Below are positions 1 through 10,402 of a stretch of DNA of 64,000 bases, in pieces. The translations under genes were made by a program, and so were the position numbers. How positions within the stretch are numbered: position 1 is the stretch's first letter; every line of letters starts with the position of its first letter. The DNA is from Trichopria drosophilae. Taxonomy: Eukaryota; Arthropoda; Insecta; Hymenoptera; Diapriidae. Where the stretch lies: the NCBI GenBank assembly GCA_030407085.1, contig CM059585.1, positions 87,310,501-87,374,500 on the forward strand, in the 5' to 3' direction. The notes under the pieces were generated by a model. The model was given only the letters and a program-made list of their open reading frames with translations. It made no database searches and was not told where the DNA came from.

Positions 1-19
1 CCTACGTAAATGCGTTTAC

Positions 20-127
20 CACTTTCAAGTCGAGGACGCCATCCTTGGCTTTTTGCAGAAGCGTGACGAAGCGCGTGGTCAGCAAACCGAGGGACTTCTC
101 GAATCTGCTCTGCTGGTTGTCCGCCAT
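20..127 (-). CDS. E2F: E2F transcription factor (E2F4/5-like), first coding exon
   Basis: E2F proteins pair with DP proteins on DNA to control cell-cycle genes in the nucleus. Seen: an ATG at 127 on the minus strand opens 36 codons. Residues 8-18 read [11 protein letters not shown] and residues 26-35 read [10 protein letters not shown], which is the start of the E2F winged-helix DNA-binding domain as found in E2F4/5 and fly E2f2. An in-frame TGA lies upstream with no ATG between it and this start, which supports the start. The frame runs to a donor, GTG|GTAAAC, with GT at 19-18, so the exon ends in phase 0. Read through, the frame would meet a TAG within a few codons, so splicing is needed. 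The other exons lie beyond the left edge. Subfamily assignment rests on this short segment alone; E2F membership is much firmer than E2F4/5 placement. Confidence 0.88.
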
Positions 128-451
128 CCTCTCGAGGTCGGGCGAAGTCCGTTGTCAAAATTTTCAAAAGTGTTCACTCGTCTTCGAAATTGCCGCAACA
201 ACAGCCATGCACGCCATCACAGGTGTTGCGCGAACCGCGTTCAAAATTCGGCGCGCCTAGTCACTCCTAATCTCGAATACTCCTGATGGAAAATGCCGGT
301 TTTCTGGAAAATTACTAAATCGAATGTTTTTTTCGGATAACGCGATAACCGGTGGAAGCTCGAGATTGAGTCAACGAAACCTTGGGAGGATGTATAACAA
401 CTGATTTCCAATGCAAAAGCAAGAAGACGAGGTTTGCGCAAGTGCTTCAAT
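128..451. promoter_or_regulatory. E2F promoter / 5' UTR region, possibly bidirectional
   Basis: This stretch is clearly richer in GC than its surroundings and lies between the minus-strand E2F start and the plus-strand frame opening at 452. Seen: TTGCGCGAA at 226-234, which read on the minus strand contains TTCGCGC, close to the E2F consensus; the palindrome GGCGCGCC at 250-257; and the palindrome TTGCGCAA at 434-441. Just inside the plus-strand frame are CCAAT (460-464) and the E-box CACGTG (465-470). Inference: a CpG-rich divergent promoter that E2F/DP may regulate itself. No TATA box was recognised. Confidence 0.45.
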
Positions 452-634
452 ATGGCCGACCAATCACGTGCGGACGACTCGAAGAGGGGCGTTCGAAAAG
501 ATTTCTTTTCGGGGAAAACGGGTACAGATATGCCTCCGAAAGCAGCCAAGCTTGTATCCGAGTATTTCGACAAAAAGTCGACTATTTTTCTGCTCGGTAC
601 AAATACTAATTTTTTTTCAAATACTTTCCGTTAA
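452..634 (+). CDS. Possible first exon of an unrecognised divergent gene
   Basis: I do not recognise this protein. Seen: an ATG at 452 in a good context (A at -3), the first ATG after an in-frame TAA upstream. It opens 60 codons in GC-richer sequence beginning MADQSRADDSKRG. The N-terminal half is rich in charged residues and looks like coding sequence. The last ~12 residues, after a weak donor-like GTACAA at 597-598, are AT-rich and less protein-like, so a real exon might stop near 596. The head-to-head placement with E2F across about 320 bp fits a divergent gene pair. It may instead be a chance frame in a GC-rich promoter. Confidence 0.3.
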   Translation: MADQSRADDSKRGVRKDFFSGKTGTDMPPKAAKLVSEYFDKKSTIFLLGTNTNFFSNTFR

Positions 635-984
635 AAGGAAAGTAAGAGAACGTCCTCTTCAATATTGTGTCAACAATGCAGGTCGATACCTTTTGTTCAG
701 TTCTGAAGGTGAATATCAATCAGAAAGGATGAATCGACTTCTGAATGCCGTGTTATTGCCTTTTCCTTTCTTCTCGTGAAACAAAAAATTTAAAACATTC
801 GTATAATAAGAAATAATCGAATACAACATTATGTAAACCAGGTGGCTGCAAGAGAATTGATAATTACCAAGCAGCCATATTTTCTTCCTGAATAGCAATT
901 ACAATTTGTAATTACAAACTTAATATAAATCAAATAGACACGTGTTCACACAAAGATGGGTTAAAAAACGTCAATTTCAGTCCA
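635..984. other. Non-coding spacer, nothing recognised
   Basis: The sequence becomes AT-rich right after the promoter region. A donor-like GTAAGAG lies near 651, but I see no convincing exon attached to it. Confidence 0.5.
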
Positions 985-1590
985 GTATTTCGTATCAAAA
1001 TCAAAGTTAACAAAAATTGAAAGGTACATTTCCTACTATTTTCGAGGTCGTTCTTCAAGATTCCGAGGTCAAAATTGAGTTTCATCCATCGGGAATTCCA
1101 CTTGGCGCCGAATTTGGAAACAATGTCCAGAAAATTGGAAAATATTTATTCTTACCAATTTTTTTCCAGCCCTTAAAATAATGGGATTCTATTTAAACTC
1201 TGAACAAAGGTGAACAAAATACTTCAATTTTAAAGAAAAATTTTACTTTTATACCCTATACATGATTCCAACGACCTCAAAATGGCCGCAACAATGAACA
1301 TTTCTTTAAAATTTTCTGAACACCCTAACTCAAAACTACGAGCGTTATTAAAAAAAATTATAACAATGAAAAATTCTTAGAATTTACCGAGAAATATCAC
1401 GGAATTTTTTTAGATTTTTATTAATGACATTTTTTTAAAATTTTTTTTCCAAATTGTAATTTGTTAACGAAAAATTATTAAAATAATTTACTGTATTCTC
1501 TAATGAATTCTAAGAATTTTTTGTTCAGTAGTTTTTTTTGTGAAATTTATTAAAAAAAAATAAAAAGTCCATTTGGAAAAAATCTTGAAT
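985..1590. repeat. Diverged copy of a foldback repeat also found at 44.8-45.6 kb
   Basis: The segment around 1284-1440 (AATGGCCGCAACAATGAAC onward, through CTAACTCAAAACTA and a stretch ending in ATGACATTT) matches 44824-44975 in the same orientation. The part from about 985 to 1240 (CGTATCAAAATCAAAGTTAAC and onward) matches the reverse complement of about 45450-45620. This is the pattern of two copies of an element with long inverted arms. The copies are diverged and the ends are not exact. Confidence 0.65.
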
Positions 1591-3984
1591 TTATCACTTA
1601 ATATGTAAACAAACACATGTAAATGATTTACAGCAAGATGTCCATTATATCCATTACATCGACAGTACATTACAAGGCGAACAATTAGATTTTTTATTTA
1701 TTACTGTACGATATATATACTAACCGAGTAGCACATATTTTATTCCACTATGTATTCAAAAACATTTGTGAAAAACATACTTTCGGATTAATTATTTGTG
1801 GATTCATTTTGAATCAAATGGGAAAGATAATTTAAATAGAACTATTATTTCTCTGACAGTTCAAATGCATTCATATTTGCAGTGTAGGAGACTTTATTTT
1901 GTATGTATTCACATACATTGAAAAACAACACTTCAAATGCATTCAAATTCATTTATAATTTCAGTATTACAATTTTTATTTTTTGTGTATTTATATGGAT
2001 TAAAAAATAACACTTAAAAATCCTCATCGTGCATTCAAATGCATTTAACCAATTAACGCCTGAATAATACAAAAATGAACCGCGACTATGGGCTCTCAAA
2101 TTATAATCAAATCACTGTTACTATTTTACGCCACTACTTTTTCTTGATGTTTTTGGGTGTGCTCTACACGACGCAACCGTTAAAAACAGCGAAAAATGTC
2201 ATCTTGTCTTTTTTTTGGGCAAATTTTCGTAAAAAACCGCGATTTTTATATGATTTTTTTATTTAAGCCACCTTAAGGTAGTTCCAGCAAAAATCGAAAA
2301 ACGACAGAATTACGTAATTTCTTTTAGGTTATAGTTAATAAGTTCACTCATCATTCTGCGAAATTTTAGACCAGGTCACCGACGAAAAAAGCAAGAAAAA
2401 AAATGTTGAAATATCGATATTTAAGGTTTATGCACCGCAAAACAGTGTTTTATTAAATATAATAATACTTTAAGATGACAGATCTCAACCAAAAACTACG
2501 TACATATCACACATTTAATAAGGATATAATTCCAGTTTTAAAAATATACCTTCACCGAATGATTAGAAAAGATATTCATCAATAAATACTTAAAATATGC
2601 GGTTTGGTACGGACTCCGACTAATCAGTAGTTTGACACGCGTTGTTTTTTTAACTGACAAAACTTTTTTTACTTAATATTTGCGTAACTTAATGAGAATC
2701 TTGATAAATACAGCAATGACGGAAAAATTTAAAAAGAAGTGTTCATATCATGGGGAGCCCTTAGGAACCCGCTAAATGTCAGGGAGTTTCATAGAAGTTA
2801 AAGGTACCACATTTTCGCCCATATGCATTTATTTATATTTCTACAAATATAAGAGCTTGGGAAAAAATATCGTATTCTCGAAAAGTATTTATTAATAAAA
2901 CTTATCAAATACATCATATTTGTAGCAGTAATTAATAGTAAATATAATTCCATTTATGTAGTATACACGAAAATAATGAAAATCTGAAATGTGTTTTGAT
3001 GAAAATTCTGCCACCATCTGTTTCAGTCTTTTGGAATGCGTTTCTAACGTAGGTTAGGTTACCAACGCTAAAAGAAGCCTGTAAACCACCATCCATCTTA
3101 GGGCATTTTTCCCCTGTAAAACGGTTAATTGTATTGGGATGAGTAGTTTCTGGCACTTATTCTCACAAATTTTTATTTGGCCAACAAGATTTTGGCAATC
3201 GAGTAATATTACGTATGGTAAAATTGGCTGTGTCGTTATTTTTTTAAGTGTTATGGGCTCATGCAGAAACCGAACATTATCAATAACGTTACATCTTTTG
3301 TGTATTTACTGCGATGAAAACAAAAACCTAAGTTATTAATTTTGGGACTGGTTCAAAAAATAATTATTGGTTTAAAAAACAATTTTTTGCCGTCTTCAAA
3401 ATTTTATAAGGAATTTAACTGATAATCCGAGAAAACATGTTGTGTATACACAATTTGGAAACAATTAGGTATACAATTATGAAAAAAATGAAAGCATTAT
3501 ATATGGATGAAAATTGATAACAAGCATGTATCTATGGAACCTATATTAAAACTGCCAAAATTAGTAGTTTTGGCCGAATTCTGGTCATTTAGATGTCATC
3601 CAGCATTTTTAGCAGAACTGTGTTTAATCTTCAAATGTGGTTATATATATTAGAGAATCTTGTTTTAACGCACCCCAAACAATTTAACAAATAAACTCAG
3701 CCTTTTATTAAATTTATAGCTATAGTGTATGAAAACATTCGGAAAATAGGCGTCCTAAATAAATATTATTTACACTCATGAGTAAATATTTGAAGTACGT
3801 TTTTGACGAGCAATTCACAATGTTTTTGCGATTTAATGTTTTAATTTTTGTAGCTAATTTTTTTCTGACGACATAAAGTCGCCTGCTCTAACAGAAATAA
3901 ATGCAAATTTTACCAGAAAACTCTTTTTTATGATAGTAAGGTAAGATGAATTGTTTGTAAAGATTTTTCGAAAAAAATGAGGAC
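1591..3984. other. AT-rich intergenic sequence, no gene seen
   Basis: Long poly-A/T runs and short frames with no recognisable domain. There are a few repeated ATTCAAATGCATT motifs near 1860-2045 and a short TAGGTTAGGTT near 3050. Nothing here supports a gene. Confidence 0.5.
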
Positions 3985-4070
3985 CCAAGTGGAAAGACTC
4001 GATGCACCGGAAGTTGAACTCGGGACCTTTTGATTGCCGGTTGAAGGCTATTATTTCGATGCATTTTTAT
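3985..4070 (-). repeat. tRNA-like fragment, possibly SINE-derived
   Basis: On the minus strand the segment reads TAGCCTTCAACCGGCAATC, then AAAAGGTCCCGAGTTCAAC, then TTCCGGTGCATCG. This resembles the anticodon-arm-to-T-arm part of a tRNA, with a B-box-like GAGTTCAACTTCC. The D arm and acceptor stem are not intact, so it is not called a functional tRNA. Confidence 0.3.
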
Positions 4071-4251
4071 TTGTTGATTATGAATATGAAAATAATGAAA
4101 ATACTTAGGTATATAATTTATTTTTTGAGCGCTAAGTGAAGTTCAAATCCAAAAGTAATATTGTGTACAGTTTCATTGAAAGGACCTTCTGGAATTTGGA
4201 CATATTTTCTGAAGAAAAGGAACATCCGACAGTACAAATCGGGTTCCTCGT

Positions 4252-4266
4252 TCTCTCTCTCTCTCT
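4252..4266. repeat. Short (TC)n microsatellite
   Basis: About seven and a half perfect TC units in AT-rich sequence. Confidence 0.8.
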
Positions 4267-4699
4267 TTTACTTTCGGATTTGTGGGCTGTACATATGCCT
4301 TGAAGAAACTCGTAACTCAAAACGTGATTTCTTCATGTATTGTAGAATTTTCAAACCAGATTGTACTTTTGGTCCGTACCGGAGTGGAAAAATTCCATAC
4401 ACGTATTCGAAAATTTCAATACAGGTATGATATTTTTTGAAGTATGAAAGAATTTCCCCATCTTTCTTCGCTGTCAGTAAAACTTAACTTCTTATAAATC
4501 TAAGTGAAAATTAGCTATAGAATACAACTTGCATATAATAACATGACATTTTTTTTTAAATAAAAAAAAACTCCCGTAGATTAATCTTAAAATTTAGATG
4601 TTTCCAGTCTTTTATAGTTATCGCAAATTTACCCAACAATGTGCGAGTTTTAAAATGCGAGCCCCGTTAAGTAATAAAAATCACTTATTTACAAAAATT

Positions 4700-4872
4700 C
4701 TCGTTTAGTTCTCAATGAATGTCTTTAGTATTTTCTGGGAAACCTTCTATAGTAATTAGAATTGCTTTTACAGAGCCCGAATTGTGCAAATTTTATTCAG
4801 TCATTTTCAATTTACATTTTTTAGTGAAACTTCCTACCCTATCAACGGGCGACTTTAGAATCCCTTTAAGAT
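4700..4872 (+). repeat. MITE-like fragment, same family as 14.35-15.41 kb
   Basis: It carries the family's conserved string: TTAGTTCTCAATGAATGTC, then TTTAGTATTTTCTGGGAAAC, then TTTTACAGAGCCCGAATTG. It ends in an AACTTCCTACC...ACTTTAGAATCCCTTTAA terminus. These match, in order, the right half of the element at 14353-14914. The left half is missing or too diverged to trace. Confidence 0.6.
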
Positions 4873-6569
4873 GAATGACAGTTGTTTATGACTGATTCAA
4901 GTTTTATATGCAGTATTCTTTTTCCGTTACTGTCAATCAATTAATTGTTAAATTTCCGGTTAAATGAAACAATTATACCACAGATTACAATAAAAAATAC
5001 AAATAATAATACTCAGATTACCCATTATTCTGGAAAATGAGTCTGCTTCATCGTTATAGTCGTAACTGGGATAATGCGGAATAATGTTTCATTAGTCTCG
5101 CTGTAGAACGGATTAATAATAATTTTATTGAGACTTCGCGCTCTACTTCAACATTCGTCAATTGGGTACATCTGGATCTGTAATATTTACAATGTTAGTT
5201 TATTTTGAACATATTGATTTTGAATAAATGTAAATAAATAATTGTTAAATAAAGCATTGTAGAAATTTGATGGCAAATCGGAGTTTTTAAAGTGAAATGG
5301 AGTCTCAATTCAAATGTATGTGATATAATTATCAAAATATTTTAAAAATTGCGAAAGAAATGTAAATTAAAACTAGATGCCTTCGACCCGGGTGCCTACA
5401 ATTTTGGCTAAATTCGTATTGCAGTTCCCTGACGAAATGCTGATGCTTCCAGAAATATTCCCATTTTAAGACTGCCAGGAAAGAAGGCGGCAGAGGGTAG
5501 TTCTAGCATCGTTAGGTTCGAGTAGTTTCTATACATATATTGTAACAATATCTTGTTCCTTAAATAGGGTGAATATGCCAATGAATGGACGATTAAGCAT
5601 TTTTCACACTTTGATCGATTGTAACTTTTGAATTCTTTTATGAAAATTTAATTATGATACCACCATTAGAATCGTTAGACTCTGCTCTCGTCTTCATACG
5701 TTTGTAAAAAAAATCCGCTAAACTCCAATGAATAGAGGGGTTAAATCAAATGGGACGTTTTCAGTACCAGTTTTGGATGGCTTTAAAACTTTGCTTTGAT
5801 TTTACAAAATAATAAACACTGGAAGATCGATAGTACTGTAAATATTGTTTTGAATGTTCAAAGAACATAAAAATAGGTATTTTGTTGCATGTTGTGCATC
5901 ATACATTCATAAGAATGTGGTAGTCGTCCATTCATTGGCATATTCACCCTGTATTAAAATGGAAAATGAGCATTTTCAAAACTTCGACCCCGACCGCAGG
6001 TCAGCCGAAGCACTGATAAATGAGCACGTCTTGTTCACACTGATGCTTAATTTCATGTTTATTTGCTTTTTACGGCATTATCGTTGATTTTACGAAGAAA
6101 TGAATATAACCTTTTTTGTAGAGAATTCGATGTTCTATATTTTTTGTTAGAAACTTTTTTTGTACGATTTGCATTTTTTGTTAAAAAATGGAAAAACCTG
6201 TTTTTTGAGCGTTTTTTTGTTAAACCTCCCCATAATCTAGAATGCATTGTCTCCAAAAACTAATCAGAACTAAGTTTGGCCAAGAGAAACCCAAATCCGT
6301 TTGAAACGTCGACATTTGATGAAAAACTATTGGGTAATTTTTTGGCGGGAACTGACCAAATTCAATACTTCGCCAGACCTATGGTCTGGGTCGAAGTAAA
6401 ATCCGTCCTTAAGAATGAAATATCGATATATACCAAGAGTAAAAAACTAGAAAAAACTCTACAAAAAAAAAAGTTAAGAAGAGGTGAGATCACCTAAATC
6501 GGTACTACTTTTACGAAAAAAACTAGTTATTTAGCATAACGAGAGAAGTTGTTACTCCAACTACAGAAA
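4873..6569. other. AT-rich intergenic sequence, no gene seen
   Basis: Only short frames lacking motifs. ATTCATTGGCATATTCACCC (5932-5951) is the reverse complement of GGGTGAATATGCCAATGAAT (5566-5585), so a foldback arrangement of roughly 5566-5951 is likely. Confidence 0.4.
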
Positions 6570-6570
6570 G

Positions 6571-7359
6571 TACCCTCACAAAACATTAATGTACCACTAA
6601 GTTTATAGTCACCTTACTTTTTAAGGTTGTAACATCACATAGATATTAAGAAACCATCACGTAACCTTATGCTAACCTTACATTAACATGTGAATCATCG
6701 GCTAAACTTATTAAGTGGAGGTTACAAAATGATGTTATACTTTAATATTAAATAATAATTATCCCTGTAACAATATTCCATCCAGATTAACATTTATCAC
6801 GTGAAAAATTATTCTATTTTTCATGAATTTACAGCATATTTCACAAATTAGAAAATTTGTGATTATATATTTTGTTAGATTTTTAAAAGTTAAAATTTTA
6901 ACTCTATTTCATCTATAACATAAAATTGTAATAGAAAATTAGAGCAAGAGTATTGTAAGGTTACCTACAGGTCTAGTTATAGCTCAGTGTACTCTGCCCT
7001 ACACTGAAAAAAAACTACCTCATATTCACTCCGCGCGGTGTAATATGAACTAATCCCAAACTCATTTTCATACCAGGAGCAAAACATAGCTGCAAAAATG
7101 AAAATTCCACCTAGCGGCAATAAAAGAAATTAAGTCGATTGATTATACAAATAGTAACTTTATAATAAGGTTAATTGGACATTAATCTGGACAGTTCTGC
7201 AACGTTAAATTTGCTGTGTTCTATAAGGTTATGAGCGTGTCAAATTTACATTACATTGTAAGGTTCATTACAGGTAACATTTTCATAACATTCTGACAAC
7301 AGGTCGTTTAAAGGTTTAGGGTTATAACCTTTATGTAACCTAATCATAATGCTGTGTTC
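6571..7359. repeat. Possible terminal-inverted-repeat element
   Basis: The left end, ACCCTCACAAAACA, at 6571, is mirrored by the right end TGTGTTCTGTGAGGGT, near 7359. The interior is AT-rich and full of AACCTTA/TAAGGTT motifs in both orientations. Only the outer ~14 bp align well, so the boundary call is tentative. Confidence 0.35.
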
Positions 7360-7372
7360 TGTGAGGGTTAAT

Positions 7373-8130
7373 TTTCATAATGAACCTCTTAAGTGAATGT
7401 CACTAATATTTATCATGACTTATAATACATTGTTACATTGCTACTAATAAAATTATTATTGAAAATTCTCTGATATTGAGCCGCCCTATATAATAACAGA
7501 TTTCGATTTTTAGAGAAAAAGAAGCAGTCCTTTATAACAAAAAATTCTGCCGGAATGGGAGGTGCATGGCAGAAGGAGAGGAGGGGAGACGATAATATCT
7601 CTGACGAAAAATAAGAAAATGCGCATATTTATAATTAAATTTTTAATAAAGAAAACAAATTTTTGTAATTCATGTAATTAGTAATATGTTTTCATAAGCG
7701 GAAATCGTAGCATTTAGCAGATAAGGTACTGATTTACGCTAAAGAATGTGAATTTAAAACGATTGAATCGATTTCTCAAAATGCAGATACGTTTCCCCCT
7801 TTATTCATCACCATATAATCTTTTATAAAATATCAAAGAAATTTACTGAGACGTAACTAAGTATTTGCAACAATAAAGAAAAATCAAATATTTCCGAAAA
7901 TACACGGCGAGTTCTCAGTAAATGTCTTGGATATTTTTCAGAATATACATAGTGGTGAGAAATACAGGAGACGTATCTGAATTTTGAAAAATCCGTTTGA
8001 GAATTTCCGTCAACTCGCTTCTGCCACGCTTCCTCCTGCTTTTCCCCTGTTAGATAATACCTAAAATTGTGTAGAGAACAACCTTCACAAACTTCTTTAG
8101 CAAACACGTTTTCCCTATAGGGTAGTTATA
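7373..8130. other. AT-rich spacer with repeat fragments
   Basis: CGAGTTCTCAGTAAATGTC followed by TTGGATATTTTTCAG near 7907-7943 looks like another diverged fragment of the 14.35-kb MITE family. No gene seen. Confidence 0.4.
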
Positions 8131-8131
8131 A

Positions 8132-8415
8132 CTACTATTATGTACGTCTTTTCGGTGCGTAAAAGCCGCACGTAAATAATATTTTGGCACACCTGTGTAT
8201 GTTTTAGGTTCTTTACGCGTACGCACTTGTATCGAAAAATACTATTATGTACGTCTTTTCGGTGCGTAAAGTATAATCGAGTGCGTAAAGTAAACTTTAC
8301 GCACTCGATTATACTTTACGCACGGAAAAGCCGTACGTAAACAATATTTCGGCACACGTGTGTATGTGTAAAGTTCTTTACACATACGCACTTGTATCGA
8401 AAAGTACTATTTCGC
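8132..8415. repeat. Foldback: near-perfect 47-bp palindrome flanked by ~85-bp direct repeats
   Basis: Seen by base-by-base pairing: 8245-8291 is the reverse complement of 8294-8340 apart from three mismatches, with a 2-bp centre. GTGCGTAAAGT/ACTTTACGCAC forms the core. A direct repeat of about 85 bp (GTAAAAGCCGCACGTAAATA at ~8159 and GGAAAAGCCGTACGTAAACA at ~8324, each ending CTTGTATCGAAAA.TACTATT) brackets the palindrome. It shares the CGTAAAG/CTTTACG theme with 14.63-14.81 and 51.24-51.41 kb. Possibly a non-autonomous foldback transposon. Confidence 0.75.
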
Positions 8416-8527
8416 ACATGAGTCGAACAATATTTTTTTATGTGAGTGGGCGTAAAGTGCATTTAAAACCACACTGTATCAAAAAGATTTTTTGTATACA
8501 TTTTGGTTTGTTGGGAAAGGACCCCGC

Positions 8528-8932
8528 ACTTTTTGTACATAAATTGGCTTTCAGTCAAATTTGATGTAACTTTGCAGTTCAGTAGTTTTCGACCTCCTGA
8601 ACAAAAAATGCATATGGCAAAACTTAAAGTAATGACCAGATTTTGAGCTACAGTTGATAGAAGTTGAAAATTATAGAATAATATGTATTAAATTGATGTC
8701 TATTCTATCTAGTATAAAATTAAGCGAATTGAATTAAAAATTACTATACACTGAATTTTGAGGTAGCCGAACACAAATCTGAGATCAGATTTCAAAAAAT
8801 TCAAATTGCCGGATCCAATATGGCTGACGACAATTTCGAAAAGGAACTCTGTTTTGCATTAAACATGTTTTTATATGGTTTTTGGGGTCGCTGAACACAA
8901 ATCTGAAGCCAGATTTCAAAAAATCAAAATGG
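8528..8932 (+). repeat. Left arm of a long inverted repeat
   Basis: Pairs with 10600-11000 on the opposite strand. Landmarks in order: ACTTTTTGTACA, CAGTCAAATTTGATGTAACT, TTCGACCTCCTGAACAAAAA, AAATTACTATACACTGAATT, GATCCAATATGGCTGA, GGGGTCGCTGAACACAAAT, TTTCAAAAAATCAAAATGG. The arms are clearly diverged from each other, so the element is old. Confidence 0.8.
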
Positions 8933-9375
8933 CGAGTCCAATATGTGATCCAGTATAGCTATCGCTTACTTAATCATTCAAAAAACAGTTAGAATAGTAA
9001 CATTACACGTTATCTCAAAAGATTAAGTTAAAATCATTACATAATCATCCAATGAAGATATGATTTATATTTAACTTTTATTATACATTTGACATTTATT
9101 ATTATTATTATACATTTGCCTTATAGAGAATTTTACATAGTAATGCATTTTATACGATACTCCATGAAAATTCATAAGTAGATGCAACTAACAATCGTGA
9201 ATACAAAAATGGATTTTTTAAGAAGCATGATCCAAATAAATGCATTTTTTTCAATTGTTTATTATTTCGATACCTTCTTGCTGCTGATTATTTTGTCCTC
9301 TGTCTGCCGCATCCAAAATCTTAACAGTTATTTCAATGTAATAAGTTAAAGTGAATATAATGTTTATTTTGAAAG

Positions 9376-9387
9376 TTCGTCCGACAT
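9376..9387. repeat. Left 12-bp target-site duplication of the Penelope-like insertion
   Basis: TTCGTCCGACAT, repeated exactly at 10403-10414. The flanking bases differ on both sides (G versus A before; T versus G after), so the duplication is exactly 12 bp and fixes the ends of the insertion. Confidence 0.85.
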
Positions 9388-9418
9388 TAAATAAATTAGA
9401 CTGTTGACGTTTCGGTCA
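9388..9418 (-). repeat. Inverted copy of the element's 3' terminal segment
   Basis: Exact 31-bp reverse complement of 10288-10318. It starts directly at the left target duplication and contains the second half of the hammerhead-like motif (GACCGAAACGTC when read on the minus strand). Confidence 0.85.
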
Positions 9419-9821
9419 ACCAACGAACACTAATATTGGTGGCATTAAACCGTTCAAAGATAAAACAGATAAATTACATCAAAAAGACGTAGTATACGAA
9501 ATTAAATGTAACAACTGCGATGGAGTCTATATAGGTGAAACGGGCAGACTTCTAAAAAACAGAATAACCGAACATAAACATAACATCTACTTAAACGAAG
9601 ACAAATATACAAGACTTACAACACATAGAATTAATACAGGACATAATTTTGATTTTTCAAACGTCAAAATTTTAGCAATAGAAAGAAACAAATACAAAAG
9701 AAAACATATAGAAAACTTTTTTATCAAAAATAATAATAAATCAGTAAACATCCGCTTTGAAAAATCAAACTTACCGGACACATATATACCTTTACTTCAA
9801 GTTCAAAAATCAAAACAATAG
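9408..9821 (+). pseudogene. GIY-YIG endonuclease domain of Penelope-like element (C-terminal remnant)
   Basis: The GIY-YIG nuclease nicks target DNA for Penelope-type retrotransposition. Seen: 137 codons open after a TGA at 9405, ending at TAG 9819-9821. Residues 28-34 read VVYEIKC (the GIY-like strand). Residues 39-47 read GVYIGETGR (the YIG-like strand with catalytic Arg), followed by R52 and EH at 55-56. Later, IENFFIKNN supplies the usual Glu and Asn. C34 and C37 form the CxxC seen before YIG in this lineage. There is no initiating ATG in place and the first few codons come from the inverted terminal piece, so this is the tail of a polyprotein and not a gene. The nuclease core itself is intact. 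AT-rich codon use matches the surroundings. Confidence 0.82.
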
Positions 9822-10254
9822 AAATAGAACGACAACTAAATGTACACAGAATATTATATAATCTGAAAAACTTTTCAGTCTCTTTTCATACAGCACAAGA
9901 ATAAGTACGTGAATATTCACACAAAGTTCTTTTTGTCTCAATACAGTGATAATTTTTACTACTCCTCCATTCAATTTTTTTCAAAAAAAAATTTTTTCTG
10001 CTTACTGAGTGAAAACTCAACAATTTAATTTATTTTACAGTGCTAAAATTCAAAACCGGCTCACAACAATAAATAAACAATAGAAACACAACAATTTCCT
10101 ACAGGTAAGCAGAAACAAAATCAAATCCAAATTCAAATCCCATTAAAACCTCCTAAACAAAGATTGAAAAGTTTTTCCAGAAAATTCTTTTTTTATTATT
10201 GTAATCTTTTTATTATTGTAACTTTTTACTATATTATTTTGTAATTTTTTATAT

Positions 10255-10318
10255 ACAGAAATATATTCTGAAGAGGGTCAAAACAAATGACCGAAACGTC
10301 AACAGTCTAATTTATTTA
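10255..10318 (+). ncRNA. Hammerhead ribozyme-like motif in the Penelope 3' end
   Basis: Seen in order: CTGAAGA (10268-10274, fits the core CUGANGA), a stem II of GGTC (10276-10279) with GACC (10289-10292), GAAA (10293-10296), then CGTC (10297-10300). The self-complementary ACGT (10296-10299) would form a very short stem III, and cleavage would follow C10300. Minimal hammerheads with such short stem III, thought to act as dimers, are known in Penelope-like elements. One unpaired G (10275) between the core and stem II, and a weak stem I, are imperfections, so activity is uncertain. Confidence 0.6.
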
Positions 10319-10402
10319 ACACCAAGTAAATCTGACATACAATACAAAAACTATCAAAGAACATTTCACTTAAGAAAGAGTCAGAAAAGAAAGAAAGAAA
10401 GA

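Larger units (their letters stand above)
9388..10402 (+). mobile_element. 5'-truncated Penelope-like retroelement (1,015 bp)
   Basis: The insertion is bounded by a perfect 12-bp duplication. It opens with 31 bp (9388-9418) that is the exact reverse complement of 10288-10318, an inverted copy of part of its own 3' end. After that come a GIY-YIG endonuclease frame (to 9821), about 440 bp of untranslated sequence, a hammerhead-like motif, and an A-rich AAGAAAGAAAG tail. Penelope-like elements encode reverse transcriptase joined to a GIY-YIG nuclease, carry hammerhead motifs, and are often truncated at the 5' end with inverted terminal pieces; all of this fits. No reverse transcriptase is left, so the copy cannot move by itself. 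It sits in the spacer of an older inverted repeat (8528-11000), so it is the younger event. Confidence 0.85.

Noticed and set aside
241..573. 110-codon minus-strand frame upstream of E2F
   Set aside because: It overlaps the GC-rich promoter and 5' UTR region, opposite the possible plus-strand exon. No domain is visible; most likely a frame opened by composition.
2932..3156. 74-codon minus-strand frame beginning MPETTHPNTINRF
   Set aside because: The N-terminal 50 residues look protein-like, but the sequence contains ACCTAACC-type repeat strings and no recognisable domain; the end is AT-rich. Not enough to call a gene.
9587..9781. 64-codon minus-strand hydrophobic frame
   Set aside because: Antisense shadow of the GIY-YIG frame on the plus strand.
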